From NCBI GenBank assembly GCA_002862205.1, contig PKCN01000232.1, positions 1 through 40,462 of the forward strand: a stretch of 40,462 nt of DNA, written 5' to 3'. The position numbers and the translations under genes were made by a program. The notes below the pieces were generated by a model that worked only from the letters and a program-made list of their open reading frames with translations, had not been told where the DNA came from and searched no databases. Source of the stretch: Planctomycetaceae bacterium. Lineage in GTDB: Bacteria; Planctomycetota; Planctomycetia; Pirellulales; Pirellulaceae. The stretch's first letter is position 1. Each line of letters starts with the position of its first letter. Positions 20,556 through 29,600 of the stretch are shown here, one piece after another.

Positions 20556-20837
20556 GCGGAGCGGTGGTTCAGTCGATGCTTGGTGACAGTGGATGGCGAT
20601 CTGTCTGCTCGCGTTTCATTTGAAGGAATTTTCAGCTTCGAAGCAGGCCAAATCGCTGCAATCGCAGCTTTGATAATGACTTTTCGCGGTTTTTTCTGGC
20701 CCCATTCGTTGGGATTTTGAAATTCGGGGGTGATTTTTCGAGACAAACCTCCGTCTTTTGAATCTAACCCCCGTTCGCCCGAGTGAATACGACGTGTATT
20801 CCCATGGCCTTCTAAGGTCGTATTAATCCAGTATTCC
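20532..20837. other. Intergenic region between the giant gene and the metalloprotease gene
   Basis: About 300 bp with no credible gene on either strand. It holds the end of the 10-bp tandem repeat, a small GCTGC/GCAGC hairpin at 20655-20668 that lacks a proper T-run and so is not called a terminator, and the inverted repeat at 20785-20801. No strong promoter was identified. Confidence 0.5.
20785..20801. promoter_or_regulatory. Candidate operator: 6-bp inverted repeat upstream of the metalloprotease gene
   Basis: GAATAC, 5 bases, GTATTC: perfect 6-bp arms in a 17-bp site ending 36 bases before the ATG of the metalloprotease gene. The size and position fit a dimeric regulator site or a short leader hairpin. 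No second copy was noticed in the window, so the regulatory role is a guess. Confidence 0.3.
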
Positions 20838-23408
20838 ATGAAAAAGTATCGCTCAAAATCGAAAGGCAGAGACCGAAGGTCGTTTCGACGTTTGAGAGTG
20901 GAATCGCTCGAGCATCGTCGCTTGTTGACCGCAACGCCACTTGGCGTGACACCGCTGGATACAGGGGAATTCCTGCTGGGCAGTGTGGCAGTGACTCCGG
21001 TGCTGTTTGAAAGCAATGGGACGATCGACCCCGAATCACAAAATTGGACAGCTGCGGAAATTGATCAATCGCTGGCCAGAATTGGCGAAGGTGTGAATTG
21101 GTGGAGCGATACTCTCGATCAGCTCAACACGGTCCATACCATTGATTTTGTGTTTGACAATGATTTCGCGCTCAGCCCATTTGAGACAAGTTATGAGCCG
21201 ATCGATCGGATTAGCAATAATTTCAATCTCTATGTGGGCGACTTTCTGACGGCTCAGGGGTTTGGGAATGTGAGCAGCATTGAGGAGGGGATGAAGCAAT
21301 TCAATGCCCACCAGCGGGAACAGATGGGAACGGATTGGTCCTTCACCATCTTCATGGTTGATTCATCCGATGATCCCGATGGCCAGTTTTTGTCGGGTGG
21401 CTTTTTCCAAACCGCTTTCGCGTACGCGGGTGGGTTGTTCATGGTCACACCGTCGACCCGACCGGCCTCTACCATCGCGCATGAGATGGGGCACATATTC
21501 TGGGCGAGGGATGAGTATCCTGGTGGTGGATCGTGGACGGATCGTCGAGGCTACTACGATTCCCAGAACCTCAATGCGGCTGATAATCCAACGCCAGGAT
21601 TTGTTCAGGAAGACAGTATCATGAGTAGTGGTATGGTGCTGGCGAATGCCTATGCTGCGAATGAGAGCCCGGATTCTACTTTGGCCATGATCGGTTGGCG
21701 CGACACCGATGGCGATGGGGTTTTTGATCTCGCAGATGTACCCTTGGAACTTACGGGCGAGGGTTACTTTGATGCTGCATCGTCGAATTACCGCTTCACT
21801 GGCTCAGCTTCCGCTGTACCTTTGATGAATCAGAACTCGTCAGGGCCGCAGAGTGATATCACGCTGAATCGAGTCAGCCAGCTTCAGTATCGCTTGGACG
21901 GAGGAGCGTGGGTTACGGTGTCCCAGCCCGACCAACAGAAAGTTGACTTTGATGTGACCATCACACTTGGGCAGCCTTTCTCCTCAATCCAATGGCGAGT
22001 GGTTGATGATGTGACCGGGGTGACGAGTGTTGTGATTGATGGGAATGCGGCTCTGCCGGCTTATGCCCAGACCAGTGGGTCGGGAGTCGTTTTTCTCGAT
22101 GATGACGCCAACGATCAACGTGATTCCTCGGAACAGGTCCTCATCGGCACAACGGTTGACATTAAGAATGCGGATGGAAGTGAGGTTGTTTTCAACGAGG
22201 TTGGGGCATCAACTTATCCGCTTGGCTTTCTGCCCTCTAATCTGCCAAATGTCACCTTGGCCTCCCAGCATCCCAGTCTGAATCTGGTCTCAGTTGGTGA
22301 CTTGGGAACAACTGGTGTCCGAGTATTTCAGCAATTTGACTCAAGTTTTGGCCCCCTCGTGTTGCGGGATACCTGGACTCAGGATCAACCGCTGAGTGCA
22401 ACTTTTGATTTGCCGGTGGGAGAGGTTGTTGTTGATGTTCATGGAGCCATTGCGGGTAGCTTTGTCAGAATTGAGGCAAAGGATTCCCTGGGAAACCTAC
22501 TGCAACGTACCACCAGTGAGCTCATTGCATCGGGAGTTTCCAAGACCGTTCGAGTGAACGATCCGCTCGGCAGAATTGCCAGTGTGTTGGTATACGGTCA
22601 TGCGGAGACGCAGGCCTTGATCACTGGAATCAGTTTTGGCACCAATCCGGTCCTCAGCACTGGACCCAGTGGTGGTTGGCGGTTTGAAAACCTGCCCACC
22701 GGTCAATACACCGTCGATATTACCCCAGAGCTCTTGATTCATCAGGTGGATCAATCGAGTTTCACGATTGATGTGACCGCCAGTGGAAGTGGGTTTGTTC
22801 AATCAGCCGCCAGTCGTGTTGACTGTCCTCGTTTCAACGCGACACTTCCCGAAGATGTCAATGCTAGTGGCGATGTGACGGTGCTCGATGCTCTAGTGGT
22901 CATCAACGATATCGCTCGTGAGGGGGCAAGGATTCTGCAGGCCGATGAACTGCTGACGACTTTCATTGATGTCACCAATGACGGACGTGTGTCGAGTTTG
23001 GATGCGCTTCGGGTTCTCAATCGACTGAGCTTGATTTCCGGCGGTGGTGAGGGTGAAGCGGCAAGTTTCGCGTCTGCCTTGGAACCCGAGGCCAATGACA
23101 GGAGAGCCGCCGGTTCTGATCTCTACTTTCAAGCCTTTCCCTCGTGTTTCGTTGCTAAAGTACATCGCCAACCCATTGGGGGGGTGTTGAACTATGAGGA
23201 TTCTTACAGGGGTTCCGAAAGTATCGGTAGGAAGAATGCCGATACCCCCCTCTACGGACCGCTGCAACAGGTAGGGTCCGTAAATGAAATCATGGTTTTT
23301 CCGCTCAGTACGGTAGAAATGCCAGTTGAGGCTGATTCGGGTCAGGTCGAAGTTGGGCATCCAGATAAGCATTTGGGTCCAACGATTGCCCCGCAATTGC
23401 CAGAATAA
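20838..23408 (+). CDS. LEPR-XLL dockerin metalloprotease (HExxH zinc peptidase)
   Basis: An 856-residue predicted exported zinc peptidase. The leader is basic and ends in VESLEHRRLL (21-30), the LEPR-XLL-type N-terminus. The catalytic domain (about 60-300) contains HEMGHIFWARDEY at 215-227: H215 and H219 as zinc ligands, E216 as general base, and D225 or E226 as a possible third ligand. A Met-turn-like DSIMSSG follows at 259-265, so a clan MA/metzincin-like fold is likely, though the usual third His and the Gly are absent. A SdrD-B-like domain begins SGVVFLDDDANDQRDSSEQ (about 413), is interrupted by some 170 residues, and resumes at GGWRFENLPTGQYTVDI (about 612). A dockerin pair (DVNASGDVTVLD, DVTNDGRVSSLD) follows, then GEGEA at 737-741. 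The last 115 residues do not resemble the rest and may be a stop-loss extension. The substrate is unknown. Confidence 0.88.
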   Translation: MKKYRSKSKGRDRRSFRRLRVESLEHRRLLTATPLGVTPLDTGEFLLGSVAVTPVLFESNGTIDPESQNWTAAEIDQSLARIGEGVNWWSDTLDQLNTVHTIDFVFDNDFALSPFETSYEPIDRISNNFNLYVGDFLTAQGFGNVSSIEEGMKQFNAHQREQMGTDWSFTIFMVDSSDDPDGQFLSGGFFQTAFAYAGGLFMVTPSTRPASTIAHEMGHIFWARDEYPGGGSWTDRRGYYDSQNLNAADNPTPGFVQEDSIMSSGMVLANAYAANESPDSTLAMIGWRDTDGDGVFDLADVPLELTGEGYFDAASSNYRFTGSASAVPLMNQNSSGPQSDITLNRVSQLQYRLDGGAWVTVSQPDQQKVDFDVTITLGQPFSSIQWRVVDDVTGVTSVVIDGNAALPAYAQTSGSGVVFLDDDANDQRDSSEQVLIGTTVDIKNADGSEVVFNEVGASTYPLGFLPSNLPNVTLASQHPSLNLVSVGDLGTTGVRVFQQFDSSFGPLVLRDTWTQDQPLSATFDLPVGEVVVDVHGAIAGSFVRIEAKDSLGNLLQRTTSELIASGVSKTVRVNDPLGRIASVLVYGHAETQALITGISFGTNPVLSTGPSGGWRFENLPTGQYTVDITPELLIHQVDQSSFTIDVTASGSGFVQSAASRVDCPRFNATLPEDVNASGDVTVLDALVVINDIAREGARILQADELLTTFIDVTNDGRVSSLDALRVLNRLSLISGGGEGEAASFASALEPEANDRRAAGSDLYFQAFPSCFVAKVHRQPIGGVLNYEDSYRGSESIGRKNADTPLYGPLQQVGSVNEIMVFPLSTVEMPVEADSGQVEVGHPDKHLGPTIAPQLPE
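23221..23245 (+). other. Hairpin within the tail of the metalloprotease gene
   Basis: Arms at 23221-23229 (GTATCGGTA) and 23237-23245 (TGCCGATAC) pair over 9 positions with one G-U, around a 7-base loop. It lies in the unusual 3' tail of the metalloprotease reading frame, just before a second hairpin. It has no T-run on the plus strand, so it is not a classical terminator. Confidence 0.5.
23253..23282 (+). other. Second hairpin within the tail of the metalloprotease gene
   Basis: Perfect 8-bp arms TACGGACC (23253-23260) and GGTCCGTA (23275-23282) with a 14-base loop. It lies 7 bases after the first hairpin. Two strong stems back to back suggest this stretch may once have been, or may still be, a 3'-end or RNA-level element and not a protein-coding tail. 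Confidence 0.5.
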
Positions 23409-23635
23409 TCGGAACCTTTTTCCTGCTTGTTGGTCTAAAGGCCAGTCGGGTTTTTGCGCCCACGGTGAACGGACTCGCAAGTTGAGAAAATGGATGATTT
23501 GAGTAGGATATATCGGGGGCGTATGGCTCTTGATTTGAAATGTTTAGGGCTTCGGGTTGCTTGGCGGCTCGAAGCATCGAGGTTCGGTTTGCCGACAATT
23601 TCCCACACGATCCCCGCATCTTGTCGAGAAAATAG

Positions 23636-26600
23636 ATGAGAAATTTGCGTAAATTACTTTCCCGTGGCCTGAAGTCCGGTTCTAGCAAGCGTCGCAGGTC
23701 TGCGAAGCGGTCACGGAACCAAGCTTCAGTGGGGCGGCAACTTTCCAGTGAAGCTCTGGAGAAGCGTGAACTGCTGGCTGGTGATGTGGTTGAGAATGTG
23801 AATCACAACTATCACACGGCGTACGACGTCAACGCGGATTATCAGATCACCGTGGGCGATGCGCTGGCGGTGCTCAACAAGCTTGGGCAGATTGGATCTG
23901 AGGGTGAGGCCGCGCCCGATAGTGACGAATACAATGTCTATGTCGACACCAACAACGATGATAAGATTACTCCCGCAGATGCGCTTGGCGTGATCAACGC
24001 TATCGGACGCGGTGAGGGAGTGGGCGAACTTGTTGAGATGTTCCTGAGTCCGCGGACCGCAGACGATCTTGAGATGACACCCGTCAATGGTGAGTACAAC
24101 ATTGCCGTTGGGGAAAAGTTCAACCTCGAAATCGCTTACAGCGATTTGAGAACGGGCACTGAGGCAAAAGGTGCTTTTCAGATCAGAGCTGATGTGACAT
24201 CAAGTTTGCCCGATTACCTCGCACCAGTGATGACCGAAACGCAACGGTTTCGTTTTGATCAGGGTGTATTCTCCGATCCCTCGTTACAGAGTGTAACATT
24301 CACTCAAGAAGGTACAGGGACAAGCTACGTTTCGCCGGCTGTGGATTTCCAAACGAATACGTTCATTGAAGTTGTGAATGCAATGAATTCCTTTGGATAC
24401 ACCTTCAATACCGATTACAAATACACGCCAGGTCTTGAGTTTTCTGATGGAGACCAGGGCTTCCTGCTCCAATGGACTGGCGCAACTTATGATGATGTTG
24501 ATGTGCCTGACATTCTTGTCAGCATCCAGCAAAGTGGTGGAACGTTGCTGGAGGCAAGCATGGCGGAGTTTTCTCCCTATCTGGAAGGACCAGATGGGAC
24601 GATGGGAACTGCCGACGATGTCCCCAATTCTGATGCGGTGCAGTTCAATCTTGACTTGGGAGTACGTACTTGGAGTCAAACGTATCTCCTTTTGGGAGGA
24701 CTGCCAAATGCACCCTACTACAACGGGCTTAATACCGGAGAGTTTGACACACAGCGAGACGCCGTTCCATCGCGACCCGGATTCATCAAAACGGGTGGAG
24801 TCGGTGGGCTTAATCCGCAGGGTGTCAAAGGTTTTGATTCTGGGTTTGTTGGTGCGACCCCCAACGATGCCTTCAGTTTGCCTGTCAAGCTGGTCCAGCC
24901 AGTGCAGGGTCTGATCCTGAACGTGACGCCGTCTTTTGATTTAGATCCCGAGGCGCTGCTTCTGTATGGGGAGCAATCGCCCTTAGGCCCCTCTGACGTG
25001 GTTCTGGATTCGTACGATGGTACGGGTACTCCTACAGACACGGGAGTCGCTGGTGTTGCTCACATCATCATCAATGGAATTGGTGAGAATCGTGACCCCG
25101 AAGTCAGTGGTCCTATCACGCAGTCACTCACGCAGAACGATAGTCTGACGAATATTGATTTATTGGAATTTGCATCTGACCCCGACAATAATGCGTTGTC
25201 GATTGACGTCGGTAGCGTGAATTTTACTGGTAACCTGGCGGGGGTCCATGTTTCCAATAATGAAGCAATCGTTGATCCAAGCTTCTATTCATTCCTCGCT
25301 GCGTCAGAGCAGGAGGTCGTCACGATCAGTTACGATATCGTTGATGGTGCTGGCGGATCAGTGGCCCAAACGGCGACGATCACCCTTACAGGGGTCAATG
25401 ACCCGGCAACTGGGATCACTGGAGATACCACTGGCAGCGTCACTGAGGATGGGACACTCGTTGCCAATGGCTTGCTCACTGTCGCCGATCTTGACGCGGG
25501 TGAAGATGAAGTGCAGCCACAAACAAATGTTAGCGGCACTTATGGAATTTTCTCCATCGATGCTGCCGGATCTTGGACTTACTCACTGAACAATGCTGAC
25601 TTGGTGGTTCAGGCATTGGCGGCCGGTGCCGCACCCGTAGATACGTTTGCTGTTTTGTCAAAAGATGGTGCGATTTCGGTCGACGTTATCGTTACGATCA
25701 ACGGCACCAATGATGCCCCAACCAAGGGGGCGCCTGTAACAGCGACCTTCAGCGAGGAACAGCCAGTCACTTCAGTTGACTTATTAACCGGGGCATCGGA
25801 TGTAGATCAGGGTGATGTTCTGAGTGTCGCAAACTATGCGGTCACAAGTGGAGACGCTGTGGGTGTTTCCCAGAACGGCAATAATGTGGATGTTGTTCCC
25901 GGAGCCTATGGGGCGCTCGAAGATGGCCAGTCTGAGGTCATTGTTCTGAATTACGATATTGTTGATGGGAACGGTGGCTCGGTCGGGCAGACCGCCACTA
26001 TCACTGTTACGGGAGTGTCCAATTTCTCTCCTGTCATTACGATCGAAGTGGGTGATGGGGTTGTTGGTACAGTCAACGAACTGGCTGCCACACCTTCGAC
26101 AACCACCGCGATCAGCAGTCCCACGGGAAGCATTGTCGGTGCTGATACAGTTGGCCCCGGAGTTGGGTATAACTACGGCTGGCAGTTCACAGTCGACCAA
26201 CCAGTCAAAATCTCTGAACTCGGTGCATTTGTTGGCACTAACTTTGAGTCTGCCAATGACTTAGCGCCAGACCCGGACATTATCAGGGTTGGATTGTGGG
26301 ATGTGTCCACGGGACAGCGATTGACCTATGTGGATTTGGGACGCGATACGTATGGCGGGCAACAAGGACAATTCGTTTACAAATCGGTGAATCCTGTCCC
26401 GCTTCAAGTAGGCGACTCCTACAGGATTAGCGTCGCATCCACGTCAACTCCGCTCGAGTTCAGCACGGATGTCACCGCCCAGACGATGGAAGGCACTGGG
26501 ATCTTCTCCGGCTTCCAGGGTGGATTGGTGGGGCAGTCCGAAGGCGCCGATCAGTATCCCAGTACGGTGGTCGCAGGAAATTCGGGTGGCTTTGTGGGCG

Positions 26601-29600
26601 GCAACTTCATGTGGTTTGAGGATCTGCCTCAAACCGCTACGGACACATTGAGTTTCTCCGATGCTGATCCTGCTGATACGCATTCAGTCAATACACAGGA
26701 GACTGGATCAGACTATATCGGCACGTTCTCAGCGACCCTTACGCCCGCGGTGAGTGGTCTGAATGGCGAAGTGGAGTGGAGCTTCAGTGCTCTTGACGCT
26801 GAGCTGGACGAACTTGCCAAGGACGAGGTCAGGTTACAGATCTATGATGTAACGGTTACAGACAGCAACAACGGCTCCGATGTCGAACAGGTTACCATCA
26901 CACTCAATGGAGTGAATGACCAACCGCTGGTCACAGAACCGATTTCACGAGTTTTCAACTCGGGGATGGCGAGCGAGAATATCGACTTGCTGACTGGAGC
27001 AAGTGATGTCGACGGTGACACGATTAGTGTCGGAGTTGGTTCCGTCAGCGTTGCGGGTGATGATCAAAGTGGAGTTTCGGTAGATGAAGTCAATAGTCGT
27101 GTGACGGTCACGCCCGGTGCTTACGCTTCGCTCAATGCGGGCGAGAAGGAGATTGTCGAGATCACCTACACCATTGTGGATGACAATGGAGGCGTCGTTG
27201 AACAGACTGCCACACTCACTTTCAATGGCATCAATGACCCACCTACGCCGGGTTCACCAATTTCCGCAACTTTCAATCAGAACGACAATGTGTCAGTTGT
27301 CAGTCTGATCACTGGTGCGACTGATCCCGAGAATGATGTTCTGACGGTCGATCAGGTTGCCTATAATCCTGCGAACCCCGTCGGGTTCCAGATTGTCAGT
27401 AACGACTCGGTTGAGGTGACACCTGCGGAGTACGTTTCGCTCAGCGTTGGTCAGGACGCAGTGGTACAGATTAACTATGTCATTGATGATGGCAATGGAA
27501 ACCAGACCCCGGTACAGACGGCTACCATCACTATCACGGGTCTGAATGATGCTGCCACAATCACAGGAGATACGAGCGGTGCGGTTGTCGAAGATACTGC
27601 GTTAACCGGCGGTCAGCTGACGGAAACTGGAACGTTGACAGTAAATGATGTCGACGCAGGGCAGGCAATTTTCTCCACTTCGGTAACTGGTCAGGCTGGT
27701 AACCTCGGATCGCTGGTCATCACCGAAGCGGGTGTGTGGTCTTATACTCTGGACAACAGTTTGCCGTCTGTTCAGGAGTTGGCAGCGGGAGTCCAGATCA
27801 CGGATTCATTTACCGTCGTATCATTCGATGGTACCGCGACAGAGAACATTGTGATTACGATTACGGGCGTGAACGACGCCGCAACGATCACTGGAAATAA
27901 CGAGGGTGGAGTCACCGAGGATGATTCGGATCCTACTCTGACCACTTCTGGAAACCTCAGTGTCACTGATGTCGATGCTGGTGAGGCTGTTTTCGACGCG
28001 GTGGTAATCGACGTTGACTCGCCTTTGGGGGCTCTGACTATCGATGCTGCGGGTGCGTGGAACTATTCGCTTGATAACACACTACCCGCTGTTCAGTCGC
28101 TGCCAGCTGCTGCAACCTTAGTGGACAAATTCGAAGTCAAGTCATTCGATCAGAGTGCAACAGAAACCGTCACCGTGACCATTACCGGAATCAATGATGT
28201 TCCAGTCTTTGGCGGTGGTGTTGAAGGTGATGTTCAAGAAGATGATAATGCGACACTGACGACCGCAGGTTCGCTGACGATCAGTGATGTGGATACCGGT
28301 GAGTCATTTGTTGATACCGCAGTGTCCTCCGGCGTGACGCTTGGAACACTGACGATTGATGTCAACGGCAACTGGACTTATCAAGTTGATAACTCAACTC
28401 CTGAGATACAGGCCCTGGTGGAAAATGACGAAATTATAGAAGACTTCACCATCACTTCGCTCGATGGAAGTGAAACCCAGATCGTCAGCATCAAAATCTT
28501 AGGTACAAACGATGTTCCCGAGACAGTTGTAGATGAACGTCTGGCTTTGAAAGATGATACGGTAGGGATTTTGGTTGATGTCCTGGCCAACGATAACGCG
28601 GGAGCCGGTGGCTTGGAAATCCAGACCATCAGCCTCAGCAGTAACCCTGACTTGTCAGAAACTGCGACTGCTGGTGTAGTGGGTGGTTCTGCTGTTATCG
28701 AAGATGGGAAGATTCGTTACATACCAAATGCGGGATTTGAAGGTACCGCAACGATCACCTACGAAATCGTTGATGCTGGTGGTCTTACGGCGGACGGGAC
28801 CTTGACGGTTGAGGTGGTTGACTTTGTACCTTCCACGCTTGGTGGTAGTGTGTTTGTCGACCACGTCGAGAATTTCCGCGATGTACGCGATAATGGTGCG
28901 GATCCGATTCGGAACGGGATCAAGGAGGACGATGAGAAGGGTTTCGCGAGCGTTCGAATCAAATTGGTTTCAACGAACAATTACACCGGCAGTCTAATTG
29001 AACGCGAAGTGCTGACCGATGCAGAGGGTGACTTCGAATTCACGAATGTCGTGCCCGGCGTGTATAAGGTTGTTTACGAACATCCAGAGCAGGTCAGGTA
29101 CGAAGGCTCGGGTGAATATGATATGACGATTCCCGCTTTGGGAGACGTTCAGCGTAATGATTTCAACTTTGGGTTGATTGGGACTCAGGGAGCAGCGATG
29201 GCCAGCGTGGGCTTGCTTGCATCCAGCTACCTCCGCACGGATGCCACAATCTCGCAGATCTCAGACGGGGGACGAGAGGGTGGTTTGGTCTGTCTGGATT
29301 CGACTGGACAGCAGAGTTTCCTTGTGTTGGGTTCCGGATTTGAAGGTGTTACGTTCGCCGAACTTGAACTCAACACAACACAAGATGCCGCGTTATTGAC
29401 GCTGTTGACTGAACAGGGTGACTTGCTTTCGACAATCCTCACTGAGGAGTATTTCGTCGTCAGTAATGATCAATGCGGAATTCAGTTCTTCGGCAGTTTG
29501 AATGACCACTTCTTCACAGAAGCTGGTTCAACCAACGGTACGACTTTTGACAACACCCGCACTGCCGTTGATGACTTCCAGGATAATAATAGTCAGGACT

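Noticed and set aside
20655-20668. GCTGC/GCAGC hairpin as a terminator for the giant gene
   Set aside because: The stem has only 5 bp and only three T residues follow, much weaker than the true terminator at 29675-29702.
20246-21016. Antisense open frame across the gap between the giant gene and the metalloprotease gene
   Set aside because: It overlaps the dockerin-coding end of one gene and the leader of the next. Its Ser/Arg-rich translation is the mirror of those coding frames, and it shows no domain or start signal.
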